Counted from the stretch's first letter, positions 20,648 to 28,974 are shown. The stretch: 32,246 nucleotides of DNA from Actinomycetota bacterium (GCA_030836785.1 JAUPLT010000189.1:1-32246), one strand, 5' to 3'. Translations and numbers: made by a program. Notes: a model not told the origin generated them from the letters alone.

Positions 20648-21818
20648 GGTCGCGATGATGACGCGGGAGTACCCGCCCGACGTCTACGGCGGGGCCGGTG
20701 TGCACGTCACCGAACTGGTCGCCCAACTGAGGCGGCTCTGCGACGTCGACGTGCACTGTATGGGTGAGCCGCGGGAGGGCGCGTTCGCCCATCAGCCGGA
20801 TCCCGCTCTGGCACTTGCCGAGCCGCCGGCCAACCCGGCGCTGTCCACGCTGTCCACCGATCTGCGGATGGTGCACGCCGCCGCCGGTGCGGACGTGGTG
20901 CATTCGCACACCTGGTACACGGGAATGGCCGGGCACATCGCCGCACTGCTGCACGGCGTCCCGCACGTGCTGACCGCGCATTCGCTCGAACCCCGCCGAC
21001 CGTGGAAGGCCGAGCAACTCGGCGGCGGATACCAGGTGTCGCTGTGGGTGGAACGCACCGCGGTCACCGGCGCGGACGGGGTGATCGCGGTCAGCGAGGG
21101 GATGCGGGCCGACGTGCTCGACGTCTACCCGACCCTCGATCCGGCGCGCGTGCACGTGATCCGCAACGGGATCGACACCGGCGTCTGGTACCCGGCGGCG
21201 CCGGACCCTGCGGAGTCGGTGCTCGCCGAACTCGGCGTCGACCCCGAGCGGCCGATGGTGGCCTTCGTCGGACGGATCACCCGGCAGAAGGGGGTGCCGC
21301 ACCTGATCGCAGCGGCGCACCGGTTCGCTCCGGAGGTGCAACTCGTGCTGTGCGCGGGCGCCCCGGATACCCCCGAGATCGCCGCCGAGGTCAGTTCCGC
21401 GGTCGCCGCACTGGCGGATGTGCGCGACGGGGTGTTCTGGGTGCGCGATTTCCTACCGATCAACGAGATTCGGGAAATCCTCTCGGCGGCAACGGCATTC
21501 GTGTGCCCATCGGTCTACGAACCGCTGGGAATCGTCAACCTCGAGGCGATGGCCTGCGGCACCGCCGTGGTGGCATCCGATGTGGGCGGGATTCCGGAGG
21601 TGGTCGTGGACGGGGTGACCGGCACCCTGGTGCACTACGACGAAGCCAATGTCACCGACTTCGAAGCGGCACTGGCCGACGCGGTCAACGCACTGGTCGG
21701 TGACCCGAAGACCGCGGACCGGTACGGCACCGCCGGACGCCAACGCTGCATCGACGAGTTCTCCTGGGCCCGGATCGCCGAGCAGACCTTGGAGGTTTAC
21801 CGGAAAGTCTCGGGCTGA
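20643..21818 (+). CDS. glgM: GT4 glycosyltransferase GlgM (maltose-1-phosphate synthase; annotated GlgA)
   Basis: A 391-aa GT-B glycosyltransferase. The N-terminus MRVAMMTREYPPD, then YGGAGVHVTELVAQLR, matches the mycobacterial Rv1212c-type enzyme I recall, which joins ADP-glucose to glucose-1-phosphate to give maltose-1-phosphate for GlgE. The C-terminal donor site is visible in PMVAFVGRITRQKGVPHLIA and in the EX7E motif YEPLGIVNLEAMACG, followed by VVASDVGGIPEVVVDG. I place the start at 20643 because it opens exactly at the conserved N-terminus. An in-frame ATG at 20607 adds MRGSGGTPGSAG and lies nearer the TAGGTT element, so the longer form is quite possible. It diverges from glgC, its substrate supplier. 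Confidence 0.92.
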   Translation: MRVAMMTREYPPDVYGGAGVHVTELVAQLRRLCDVDVHCMGEPREGAFAHQPDPALALAEPPANPALSTLSTDLRMVHAAAGADVVHSHTWYTGMAGHIAALLHGVPHVLTAHSLEPRRPWKAEQLGGGYQVSLWVERTAVTGADGVIAVSEGMRADVLDVYPTLDPARVHVIRNGIDTGVWYPAAPDPAESVLAELGVDPERPMVAFVGRITRQKGVPHLIAAAHRFAPEVQLVLCAGAPDTPEIAAEVSSAVAALADVRDGVFWVRDFLPINEIREILSAATAFVCPSVYEPLGIVNLEAMACGTAVVASDVGGIPEVVVDGVTGTLVHYDEANVTDFEAALADAVNALVGDPKTADRYGTAGRQRCIDEFSWARIAEQTLEVYRKVSG

Positions 21819-21862
21819 CGCCCCAGGTTCCGCCGACAACGGCGTCACCGGGCGAACGGGAA

Positions 21863-22030
21863 TTAGCTGGTAACGCCCTTGAGTTCGTCGCCTAGCGCGG
21901 CGGCCTCATCCGGGGTCAACTCGACGACAAGCCGGCCGCCGCCCTCCAGTGGCACCCGCATCACGATGCCGCGCCCCTCTTTGGTCGCTTCCAGCGGGCC
22001 GTCTCCGGTCCGCGGCTTCATCGCCGCCAT
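21863..22030 (-). CDS. Small DUF3117 protein (Rv1211-like)
   Basis: A 55-aa protein, MAAMKPRTGDGPLEATKEGR then VMRVPLEGGGRLVVELTPDE, matching the short actinobacterial DUF3117 family. The function is unknown; the sequence predicts a small beta-rich soluble protein. I chose ATG 22030 because GGAGGGAG precedes it by about 6 bases and the conserved domain starts there; the frame is open further upstream. A TAGAAT -10-like hexamer on the minus strand (22097-22092) could drive it with a leader of about 55 bases. It converges on glgM. Confidence 0.85.
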   Translation of the reverse strand: MAAMKPRTGDGPLEATKEGRGIVMRVPLEGGGRLVVELTPDEAAALGDELKGVTS

Positions 22031-22146
22031 CGAGTGCTCCCTCCAGGTCCGTGCAGGGCCATCGGCACTGGCCGGGCCGGTGCCGTCCATGATTCTAGTG
22101 ATCACCATTGTCCACCATGCGCGGCCCGAGGTGTGAAAAGACCCGG

Positions 22147-22725
22147 TCAAAGCGCCGCTGGGGCCCCCGGCGCTCCCACTGGCGGCACCCAGCAGCCCTC
22201 AATATGGTCATCCACCATCCCGGTGGCCTGCATCAGCGAATAGGCGGTCGTGGGCCCGATGAAACGGAACCCGCGGCGCCGCAGTTCCCGGGCCAGCGCC
22301 GCGGACTGCGGACTGTGCGAGGGCAGGTCGGCCACCCCCGCCGGCCGGGGACGCGGTTCCGGCGCAAACGACCACAGCAGATCGGAGAAGTCCACGTCGA
22401 GGCCGGCGACCGCTCGGGCATTGGCGATCGTGGCCTCGATCTTCGCCCGGTTCCGGACGATTCCGACATCACCCATCAGCCGTTCGACATCCCGTTCGGT
22501 GAAGGTCGCCACGCTCGCCACGTCGAACCCGGCGAAAGCGCGCCGGAAATTCTCCCGCTTGCGCAGGATGATCAGCCAGGACAAGCCGCTCTGAAAGGAC
22601 TCCAGGGCGAGTCGCTCGAACAGTGCCGTCGTTCCCCGCAGTGTTCGGCCCCACTCGACGTCGTGGTAGTCCCGCAACAGACCGTCGCCGGCCCAGTCGC
22701 ACCGGCGCCGGCCGTCGGGGCTCAT
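22147..22725 (-). CDS. tag: DNA-3-methyladenine glycosylase I (Tag)
   Basis: A 192-aa base-excision enzyme removing 3-methyladenine. It has the Tag zinc-site pattern: Cys9 (RRCDWAG), His in RDYHDVEWG, and the C-terminal HxxxC in VDDHIEGCW. Other blocks are FERLALESFQSGLSWLIILR, KRENFRRAFAGFD, ERDVERLMGDVGIVRNRAKI and the GFRFIGPTTAYSLMQATGMV segment. Length fits the family. The ATG overlaps the stop of the upstream DivIVA-like gene (ATGA, 4 bp), so the two are coupled. It is the second 3-methyladenine glycosylase in this window, besides the AlkA part of the Ada-AlkA fusion. Confidence 0.94.
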   Translation of the reverse strand: MSPDGRRRCDWAGDGLLRDYHDVEWGRTLRGTTALFERLALESFQSGLSWLIILRKRENFRRAFAGFDVASVATFTERDVERLMGDVGIVRNRAKIEATIANARAVAGLDVDFSDLLWSFAPEPRPRPAGVADLPSHSPQSAALARELRRRGFRFIGPTTAYSLMQATGMVDDHIEGCWVPPVGAPGAPAAL

Positions 22726-23081
22726 CCGGTGCCCGGCCAGGCTCGGCCCGGCCCGGCCTGTCCCGGTGTGGCCCGTGGCGCATCCGCTTCGGCCCGCAAC
22801 GCGTCCAATTCGGCCCGCAACGCGTCCAATTCAGTTCCGAGCCGATCGAGTACCCAGTCGACCTCACTGGTCTTGTAGCCGCGGAACACCTGGGTGAACT
22901 TCACCGCGTCGACGTCGGCTCCAGTCACGCAGGTGGCGGGCAGCACCGTGGCGGTGGTCCCCACCGGCAGTGGCGGGAGTTGCTCGCCGCGGCCGAACAG
23001 CAGGCTGGCGATGCCGAAGAGCAGGACGGCCACCAGGATCAGCACCACCAGATAGAGCAGGATCAGCGTCACGTCGACCAT
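22722..23081 (-). CDS. Membrane-anchored DivIVA-domain protein (Rv1209-like)
   Basis: A 119-aa protein. A membrane helix occupies about residues 4-30 (LILLYLVVLILVAVLLFGIA). A short linker leads to VDAVKFTQVFRGYKTSEVDW, the DivIVA N-terminal motif that binds curved membrane or forms parallel coiled coils. A heptad coiled coil follows (LDALRAE twice, then ADAPRA), built from a 21-bp repeat. The Gly/Pro/Ala tail is disordered. A role in polar growth or septum positioning is inferred from the domain only. It overlaps tag by 4 bp, and a 15-bp duplication covers its start codon. Confidence 0.85.
   Translation of the reverse strand: MVDVTLILLYLVVLILVAVLLFGIASLLFGRGEQLPPLPVGTTATVLPATCVTGADVDAVKFTQVFRGYKTSEVDWVLDRLGTELDALRAELDALRAEADAPRATPGQAGPGRAWPGTG
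22780..22842 (-). repeat. Three 21-bp tandem repeats encoding coiled-coil heptads
   Basis: Units start at 22780, 22801 and 22822 (plus-strand coordinates). The first two share TCGGCCCGCAAC ends, and the second and third share GCGTCCAATTC. On the minus strand they give LDALRAE heptads. The 21-base period equals one heptad, so the coiled coil lengthens in register. Confidence 0.85.
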
Positions 23082-23109
23082 CCTGCCTCAGGCAATCCTG
23101 CCTCAGCGA
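23080..23109. repeat. 15-bp tandem duplication covering the start codon region of the DivIVA-like gene
   Basis: ATCCTGCCTCAGGCA (23080-23094) is followed by ATCCTGCCTCAGCGA (23095-23109), 13 of 15 identical. It fills most of the 41-base gap between gpgS and the DivIVA-like gene. The ATG at 23081-23079 overlaps its first two bases. Confidence 0.85.
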
Positions 23110-23122
23110 TTTCGACGCGGCC

Positions 23123-24049
23123 TCAGCGCAGGGTGTTCATCGGCGGTCGGTCGTCCAGCGACACCGCCGATGTGGTGCTCGTGAATCCCTCTCCGTCGGC
23201 GACGAAGCGGGTCAGCCCGGCCCCCGAGTCCGGCACACCGCAGCGGCTCAGCAACGTGGCCACCACCTGCCGGCTCATCGGTGCCAGTTCGTGCAGCGGA
23301 CGGTTGCGGTGGGTCCGCACACCCAGGTTCACCTGCGCGATCGCGTCGATGCCGAATGTGTCGTAGGTGTCGATGAGGATGCCGATCTCGACACCGTAGC
23401 CGGGCCCGAACGGCACCGATCCGAGCAGTTCGCGGGTTCCGGCGTACTCCCCGCCCAGTGGTTGCAGAACGCAGCCCAGTTCCGGGCGCAGCGCCGCCAG
23501 CAGTGGCCGGGCCACCAGTTCGGTGACCCGGCCGCCACCGGTGGCGTCCTCCCCCGCCGCGAGTTTCAGCGGCCGCCGGTAAAACCCACGGACCAGTTGA
23601 ATTCCGTCGTTGGTGAGCAACGGGCCGACCAGTCGCGGCACGAACAGCGGGTCGGGGTCCAACAGATCGGAGTCGATGAAGACGACGATGTCCCCGGTCG
23701 TGGCCGCCAGCGAACGCCACAGCGCCTCGCCCTTGCCGGCACGCACCGGGATCTCGGGTAACGCCTCCTCGCGATGCACGACGCGGGCGCCGGCGGCACG
23801 GGCGCGGATCTCGGTGTCGTCGGTGGATCCGGAATCGAGCACGACGAGCTCATCGACCAGACCGCCGACCATCGGGGTGATGGTGTCGATCACCGATCCG
23901 ATGGTCTCGGCTTCGTTGAGCGCGGGCAGCACGACCGAGACGGTGCGCCCCGCTTTGAGCGGCACCAGTCCCTCGGCGGTCCACGGCGGCCGGTTCCAGC
24001 TGCGGCGGGCCAGCCAGCGCTGCACGCCCGATGCCGCCGCGCCGGTCAC
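23123..24049 (-). CDS. gpgS: Glucosyl-3-phosphoglycerate synthase GpgS
   Basis: A 308-aa GT81 glucosyltransferase that transfers glucose from a nucleotide-glucose donor to 3-phosphoglycerate, the first step of methylglucose lipopolysaccharide synthesis. The GT-A fold is visible: VSVVLPALNEAETIGSVID (about residues 37-55), LVVLDSGSTDDTEI, KGEALWRSLAATTGDIVVFI and the metal-binding DSD (IDSDLLDPDP). Then comes GCVLQPLGGEYAGTREL and a characteristic PFGPGYGVEIGILIDTYD. GTG 24049 overlaps the folP2 stop (GTGA, 4 bp). The C-terminal DDRPPMNTLR is typical of the mycobacterial enzyme as I recall it. Confidence 0.94.
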   Translation of the reverse strand: MTGAAASGVQRWLARRSWNRPPWTAEGLVPLKAGRTVSVVLPALNEAETIGSVIDTITPMVGGLVDELVVLDSGSTDDTEIRARAAGARVVHREEALPEIPVRAGKGEALWRSLAATTGDIVVFIDSDLLDPDPLFVPRLVGPLLTNDGIQLVRGFYRRPLKLAAGEDATGGGRVTELVARPLLAALRPELGCVLQPLGGEYAGTRELLGSVPFGPGYGVEIGILIDTYDTFGIDAIAQVNLGVRTHRNRPLHELAPMSRQVVATLLSRCGVPDSGAGLTRFVADGEGFTSTTSAVSLDDRPPMNTLR

Positions 24050-24939
24050 GCCAACCCCCGCACGGTACGGGCCGGGGTTCGGTCCCCCCGGATCGAGGCG
24101 ACCATCTCCAGCACCCGCCGGGTTGGTGCGACTTCATGCACGCGGAACATCCGGGCGCCATCGGCGGCGGCCAGCGCGGTCGCGGCCAGCGTGCCCTCGA
24201 GGCGTTCGGTCAGCTCCGCCCCGAGCGTCTCCCCGATGAAATCCTTGTTGCTCAGCGCCATCAGGACCGGCCAGCCGGTGGCCACCAGGTCGCCGACGTG
24301 CCGGAGCAGGGCCAGTCCGTGGAAGGTGTTCTTGCCGAAGTCGTGGGTCGGATCGACGAGGATGCCGTCGCGTCGCACTCCCACCCGGACCGCATGCTCA
24401 GCGGCTGCGGTCACCTCCGCGATGACGTCGTCGACCACCCCGGTGATGGTGGTGCCGTAGTTCACCCGGAACGGCCGGGTACGCGGGATGGCACCGCCGG
24501 TGTGCGAGCAGACCAGCCCGGCACCGAACTCCGCGGCGACCTCCGGCAGGTGCGGGTCGTGCCCGGCCCAGGTGTCGTTGATGATGTCGGCGCCGGCCGC
24601 ACAGGCCTGCTTGGCCACCGCGGAGCGCCAGGTGTCCACGCTGATGCACTGCTGCGGGTAGGTGGCGCGAACCCACTCGATGAACGGCACCACCCGGGCG
24701 ATCTCCTCATCGGCGTCAACGGTGACACCGGGACCCGCCTTGACCCCACCGATGTCGATGACGTCCGCCCCCTCGGCGACCACACGGTGCACGGCTTCCT
24801 GCGCGGCGGCGTCGGTGAATGTCGCGCCGCGGTCGTAGAACGAGTCCGGCGTCCGGTTGACGATCGCCATGATCAACGCGCGATCCCCGGCCACCGGCCG
24901 CCCACACAAGGTCGACGTCACCCGCCCAGTATTCATCAC
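24046..24939 (-). CDS. folP2: Dihydropteroate synthase homologue FolP2
   Basis: A 297-aa DHPS-fold TIM barrel. Motifs: IMAIVNRTPDSFYDRGATF (about residues 23-41), GADVIDIGGVKAGPG, CISVDTWRSAVA, GADIINDTWAG, LVDPTHDFGKNTFHG and WPVLMALSNKDFIGETLG. The sequence matches the mycobacterial FolP2 paralogue rather than FolP1. By family knowledge FolP2 lacks DHPS activity in vitro and its real role is unknown. It overlaps gpgS (GTGA), hinting at a link with methylglucose lipopolysaccharide rather than folate. GTG 24939 or ATG 24936 can start it. fadD6, which I recall next to folP2 in M. tuberculosis, is not present here. Confidence 0.93.
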   Translation of the reverse strand: MMNTGRVTSTLCGRPVAGDRALIMAIVNRTPDSFYDRGATFTDAAAQEAVHRVVAEGADVIDIGGVKAGPGVTVDADEEIARVVPFIEWVRATYPQQCISVDTWRSAVAKQACAAGADIINDTWAGHDPHLPEVAAEFGAGLVCSHTGGAIPRTRPFRVNYGTTITGVVDDVIAEVTAAAEHAVRVGVRRDGILVDPTHDFGKNTFHGLALLRHVGDLVATGWPVLMALSNKDFIGETLGAELTERLEGTLAATALAAADGARMFRVHEVAPTRRVLEMVASIRGDRTPARTVRGLA

Positions 24940-24994
24940 GTCGCCGATCCACGACGGTCGGCGAAACCTGGCCGAAACAACCGCCCGAACGGCG

Positions 24995-25567
24995 TCAGCG
25001 GGTATCGGGCACCGGGCCGCAGGCGGCGAGCGCGGCCGCGACGTCCGTGGTCACCACCAGACGGTCCAGCGCAGCCTGCGCGACATAGCCGGCCGGGACC
25101 AGTCCGGCGAGCCACTGCCGCAGTCCGTCGTAGTGACCGTCGGGATCCAGCAGCACCAGCGGCTTGGTATGCATGCCGAGATAGCCGGCCGTCCAACTCT
25201 CGAAGAGTTCCTCGAGCGTGCCGATGCCGCCCGGCAGCGCCAGGAAGGCGTCGCTGCGATCCTCCATCACCTGTTTGCGTTGACGCATGGTGTCGGTGAC
25301 GATCAGTTCGTCGGCCTCGATATCGGCGAGTTCCCGGTGCACGAGCGCTTTGGGGATGACGCCGACGGTGTGCCCGCCGCGGGAGCGCGCTCCGGACGCC
25401 ACCGCGCCCATCGCCGAGACGTTGCCGCCGCCCGAGACCAGCGTCCAGCCCCGCTCGGCGACCTCCTCCCCCACCCGGAAGGCCAGTTCCAGCAGTTCCG
25501 GGTGGCGCGGACCGGACGCACAGTAGACGCACAGCGCCCAGTCGTCGCGGCGGTCGGTGTCGTGCAC
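24995..25567 (-). CDS. LOG-family cytokinin riboside 5'-monophosphate phosphoribohydrolase
   Basis: A 190-aa LOG-fold protein that, by family, hydrolyses N6-modified AMP to release the free base (cytokinin). The M. tuberculosis homologue Rv1205 was reported to make cytokinins and to be a proteasome target. Visible motifs: WALCVYCASGPRHPELLELA at the start, TLVSGGGNVSAMGAVASGAR (phosphate-binding), DTMRQRKQVMEDRSDAFLAL and PGGIGTLEELFESW (the signature PGGxGTxxE with the catalytic Glu), plus the Arg in RKQVM. The GTG start at 25567 has TACGTT six bases upstream and no Shine-Dalgarno. The gene diverges from a large P-loop protein over 48 bases. Confidence 0.9.
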   Translation of the reverse strand: MHDTDRRDDWALCVYCASGPRHPELLELAFRVGEEVAERGWTLVSGGGNVSAMGAVASGARSRGGHTVGVIPKALVHRELADIEADELIVTDTMRQRKQVMEDRSDAFLALPGGIGTLEELFESWTAGYLGMHTKPLVLLDPDGHYDGLRQWLAGLVPAGYVAQAALDRLVVTTDVAAALAACGPVPDTR

Positions 25568-25573
25568 CCACGA

Positions 25574-25579
25574 AACGTA
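25574..25579 (-). promoter_or_regulatory. Leaderless -10 element (TACGTT) of the LOG gene
   Basis: TACGTT fits TANNNT on the minus strand and is followed by TCGTGG and the GTG at 25567. Six-base gap, no Shine-Dalgarno. Inferred. Confidence 0.5.
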
Positions 25580-25602
25580 GACCAAAGAGCTAAGGGGCCA
25601 AA

Positions 25603-25608
25603 TAGAGT
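25603..25608 (+). promoter_or_regulatory. Leaderless -10 element (TAGAGT) of the P-loop/TPR protein gene
   Basis: TAGAGT fits TANNNT and ends seven bases before ATG 25616, with no purine-rich Shine-Dalgarno in CCCCGTC. Inferred. Confidence 0.5.
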
Positions 25609-25615
25609 CCCCGTC

Positions 25616-27859
25616 ATGCCCAACACTTGGCCACTGGTACCGCGCCGCGCTCTCGAGGAGGTCCACGCCGCGCTGGGCCGCAACCCGGCGGGTGTCGCCC
25701 TGCTGGGAAACGAGGGCGTCGGCAAGACCACGCTGGCCGCTCAGGCCGCCGCGCTGCTGAATCGGGGTGAACCGGTGTGGGCGGTGGGCACCGCCACCCA
25801 GTCCATGATTCCGTTCGGCGCCTTCGGCCCGCTGCTCGATGTGCACGACGTGGGCAAACCAGCGGCGATGATCCGGAGCGCGGCCGATTCGCTGCTGGCC
25901 AGGGCTGATTCCGCGCCGATCATCGTCGACAACGCCCGACTGCTGGATCCGCTCTCGGCCAGCTTGGTCTACCACTTGGCGCAGGAGGCGGCGGCCGGGT
26001 CGGGCAGCCCGCTCATCGTGACCGTGCGGTCGGTGCTGCGCGTTCCACAGGTGGTGGCCGCGCTGTGGAACGACGGTCTGCTGGAGCGTGTCGACGTCCT
26101 TCCCTTCAATGCCGCGGAGTCGTCGGCAGCGATCATCGCCGCCGGTATCGACACCGACCGGGCGGCGATGTTCCGACGCAGCGCCGGGAGCCCCCTGCAC
26201 CTGCGGATGTTGCTGACCACCGGCGGCAGCGACGAGACCCTGTCCGGCGCGATCGACCGCTACCTGGCCGGACTGCCGGGTGAGGCCCGCGAGGCGCTCG
26301 GCCACCTGTGCGTCTACGAGCCGCTGTCCGAGGAGGATCTGGTGGCAGTCGCGGGTGAGTCCGCTGTCGCCGCAGCCCTCGACACCGGTGCGGTGCAGGG
26401 CTACGACGGCCGGCGTTACGCCGGGCACCCGCTCTTCCTGGAGCGACTCGCGGCCACTGCAGACAAGGCCGACGTCCGGCGCTGGCGCAATGCGGTCGTC
26501 GCCCAGTTCGGCGCCAAACCCAGCCGTACCCCGGGCGACCGGCTGAGCCGCACACTGCTCGCACTGCAGAGCGAGGAGGCCCTGGACTGCGACGCGGTGG
26601 TGGCCGCCGCCCAGGAAGCGCTGCGACTCGGCGACCTGGGACTGGCCGAACGGCTGGCCCGCGGGGCGTTGAACCGCGACGAGCGGCCCGGGCAACAGTT
26701 CCCGGCCCGCCTGGCGCTGAGCTATGCGCTGGCCTGGCAGGGCCGCGGCCGGGAAGCCGAGTCGGCGCTGGGTGCCATCGACACCGAATCACTCACCGAG
26801 GAGGAACTGATGGCGTGGGCGCTGCCGCGCGCCGCCAACCAGTTCTGGATGCTCTCCGAACCGGAGCGCGCCGCGGTCTTCCTGCAGACCGTGCGTAATC
26901 GCGTCGGCACCGCGTCGTCGCGCATCACCCTCGACGCGCTGTCGGGGACCTTCGCCATGAACGCCGGCAATGTGCGGCGGGCCATCGACATCGCCGAGGA
27001 AGTCCTGGGACACACCGATGCGCCGGATATGGCGGTGGCCTGGGCGGCCAGTGCCGGCGCCCTGTCCTCGGCCCGAATGGGCCGGCTGGACGCGGTCGGC
27101 CCACTGGTGGACCGGGCCCTCGGATCGGAGTATCCGGGGTTGCTGCGATTCACCGTCGGGCTGGCCGAGATCACCCATCTGCTCATGAACGCCGAGACCG
27201 ACGCCGCCTACGAGGCGGCCCGATGCTTCACCGACTTCGCCGAGTCCGCCCAGCCGGGCCGGGCGATCGGGGAGGTGCTGATGGCGCACGTGCTGCTGGC
27301 CAAGGGCGAGCCCGCCGCCGCAGCAGCACTGCTGGAGCCGGCGGCCAAGACCCTGGACCGCACCGGCTATTCGTGGGGGCCGCTGGCGCTGAGCTACCTC
27401 ACCACCGCGCTGGCCATGCAGGGTGAGATCGCCGCCTCGGCGATGGCGCTGAGCCGCGCGCAGTCCCGGCACGGAACCAAGTCGGCGCTGTTCGCGCCGG
27501 AACTCGGGATCGCCCGAGCCTGGCGGCTGTTCACCATCGGAGATTGGCCGGCTGCGATCGCGGCCACTCGCGGCGCGGCCAGGATGGCCGCCCGTGGCGG
27601 TCAGTACGCGATCGCGGTGCGGGTCTGGCACGAGTCGGCCCGCCTCGGGGACCGCCGGGCCGCCGACGGGATCGCCTCGATCGCCGGGCAGGTCCCGTGC
27701 GCCTACACCGATATGGCCCGGGCACACGCCCGAGCGCTCACCGCGGGCGATGCCGCCGGCCTGGCGGACGCTGCGGCACGGCTGGCCGCAGCGGGATTCT
27801 CCGGTGCCGCCGCGGATGCCGCCCGGCAGGCCGATGACGCCGCACCACTGCTCCCCTGA
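25616..27859 (+). CDS. LuxR/MalT-like STAND ATPase lacking a DNA-binding domain (Rv1204c-like)
   Basis: A 747-aa protein. Residues about 8-270 are a STAND/AAA-like P-loop ATPase: Walker A GNEGVGKTT (about 29-37), Walker B-like APIIVDNARLLDP, then LIVTVRS (sensor-like). Residues about 330-740 are Ala-rich helical repeats of TPR type, e.g. LARGALNRDERPGQQFPARL and LALSYLTTALAMQG. This layout is that of large LuxR-family regulators (LAL), but no C-terminal LuxR helix-turn-helix is present: the protein ends DAARQADDAAPLLP. It could be a signalling ATPase acting on a partner. It is divergent from the LOG gene and 27 bases from the convergent dapE. Function unknown. Confidence 0.82.
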   Translation: MPNTWPLVPRRALEEVHAALGRNPAGVALLGNEGVGKTTLAAQAAALLNRGEPVWAVGTATQSMIPFGAFGPLLDVHDVGKPAAMIRSAADSLLARADSAPIIVDNARLLDPLSASLVYHLAQEAAAGSGSPLIVTVRSVLRVPQVVAALWNDGLLERVDVLPFNAAESSAAIIAAGIDTDRAAMFRRSAGSPLHLRMLLTTGGSDETLSGAIDRYLAGLPGEAREALGHLCVYEPLSEEDLVAVAGESAVAAALDTGAVQGYDGRRYAGHPLFLERLAATADKADVRRWRNAVVAQFGAKPSRTPGDRLSRTLLALQSEEALDCDAVVAAAQEALRLGDLGLAERLARGALNRDERPGQQFPARLALSYALAWQGRGREAESALGAIDTESLTEEELMAWALPRAANQFWMLSEPERAAVFLQTVRNRVGTASSRITLDALSGTFAMNAGNVRRAIDIAEEVLGHTDAPDMAVAWAASAGALSSARMGRLDAVGPLVDRALGSEYPGLLRFTVGLAEITHLLMNAETDAAYEAARCFTDFAESAQPGRAIGEVLMAHVLLAKGEPAAAAALLEPAAKTLDRTGYSWGPLALSYLTTALAMQGEIAASAMALSRAQSRHGTKSALFAPELGIARAWRLFTIGDWPAAIAATRGAARMAARGGQYAIAVRVWHESARLGDRRAADGIASIAGQVPCAYTDMARAHARALTAGDAAGLADAAARLAAAGFSGAAADAARQADDAAPLLP

Positions 27860-27886
27860 ACAGCGACGCCGCGCACCGGCACAGGA

Positions 27887-28966
27887 TTATCGACCCGAGA
27901 GATAGCGGCGCAGGGTCGCCGTCACCGACGAGATCTGGCTGACTGCCACCCGCTCGTCGCGACGGTGGGCGAGATTGGGATCTCCGGGGCCGAAATTGAC
28001 CGCCGGTATACCGAGTGCCGCGAACCGGGCCACGTCGGTCCATCCGTACTTCGCCCGCACCAAGCCGTCGGCGGCGGCCACCAGCGCGGCTGCCGCCGGG
28101 TGGTGCAGGCCCGGGAGTGCCCCCGCCGCCACGTCGGTCTGCTCGATCGTGACAGGCAGACCGTCGAACACCTGGTGCACGTGGGCAAGCGCATCCGCCG
28201 GCGCCCGATCCGGCGCGAAGCGGAAGTTGACCGTCACCGCCGCGGCGTCGGGGATGACGTTGCCGGCCACCCCGCCGTCGATCCGCACCGCCGACAGACC
28301 TTCCCGGTAGGTGCAGCCGTCGATGTCCACCAGCCGGCCCTGATGGGCCGACAGCCGCTCCAGCACCTCAGCGAGCTTGTGAATGGCGTTGTCGCCCAAC
28401 CAGGACCGGGCCGAATGCGCTCGGGTGCCGGTTGCGGAGACGACCACCCGCAGGGTGCCCTGACAGCCCGCCTCGATGTAGCCGCCGGAGGGTTCGCCGA
28501 GGATCGCGACGTCAGCGCGCAGCCACTCGGGCAAGTCGCGCTCGATACGGCCAAGGCCGTTCGCGGACGCCTCGATCTCCTCGCAGTCATAGAGAACGAG
28601 CGTGACGTCGTGCACCGGTTCGGCGACGGTGGCCAACAGGTGCAGGAACACCGCATCGCCGGACTTCATGTCCGACGTGCCGCAGCCGTAGATGTGATCG
28701 GCATCGCGGTGCGATGGCACGTTATCGGCGATCGGCACGGTGTCCAGGTGCCCGGCCAGGATCACCCGGGAGGACCGACCGAAGTCCGTCCGCGCCAGCA
28801 CCGCGTTGCCGTTTCGGATCACCTCGCAGCGGGTCTGCTCGCGCAGTGCGGCTTCCACCACGTCGGCGATCCGCGTTTCGTCGCGCGACACACTGGGGAT
28901 GTCGACCAGCGCGACGGTGAGGTCGATCGGGTCCGCACTCAGGTCCAGCACAACTCGGTCCAGCAC
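27887..28966 (-). CDS. dapE: Succinyl-diaminopimelate desuccinylase DapE
   Basis: A 359-aa M20 dizinc hydrolase releasing succinate and LL-diaminopimelate in lysine and peptidoglycan precursor synthesis. Metal and catalytic residues: His and Asp in LAGHLDTVP, Asp in [15 protein letters not shown], the Glu pair in [16 protein letters not shown], Glu in [14 protein letters not shown], and the C-terminal His in [14 protein letters not shown]. The dimerisation domain contains [22 protein letters not shown] 28966 is chosen because TAGCCT ends eight bases before it. A second in-frame GTG at 28951 would give 354 aa and match the M. tuberculosis start; the two lie in a 15-bp duplication. It is divergent from dapD by 28 bases. 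Confidence 0.94.
   Translation of the reverse strand: MLDRVVLDLSADPIDLTVALVDIPSVSRDETRIADVVEAALREQTRCEVIRNGNAVLARTDFGRSSRVILAGHLDTVPIADNVPSHRDADHIYGCGTSDMKSGDAVFLHLLATVAEPVHDVTLVLYDCEEIEASANGLGRIERDLPEWLRADVAILGEPSGGYIEAGCQGTLRVVVSATGTRAHSARSWLGDNAIHKLAEVLERLSAHQGRLVDIDGCTYREGLSAVRIDGGVAGNVIPDAAAVTVNFRFAPDRAPADALAHVHQVFDGLPVTIEQTDVAAGALPGLHHPAAAALVAAADGLVRAKYGWTDVARFAALGIPAVNFGPGDPNLAHRRDERVAVSQISSVTATLRRYLSGR
28937..28966 (-). repeat. 15-bp tandem duplication containing two alternative dapE start codons
   Basis: On the minus strand GTGCTGGACCGAGTT (28966-28952) is followed by GTGCTGGACCTGAGT (28951-28937). The first ten bases are identical, so the start codon and three following codons appear twice in frame. 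Confidence 0.8.
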
Positions 28967-28974
28967 GACTCCGA

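Noticed and set aside
24857-25615. Extension of the P-loop protein frame upstream to 24857 (1000 aa).
   Set aside because: The added 253 residues are antisense to the LOG gene and have no domain; ATG 25616 has a good leaderless promoter.
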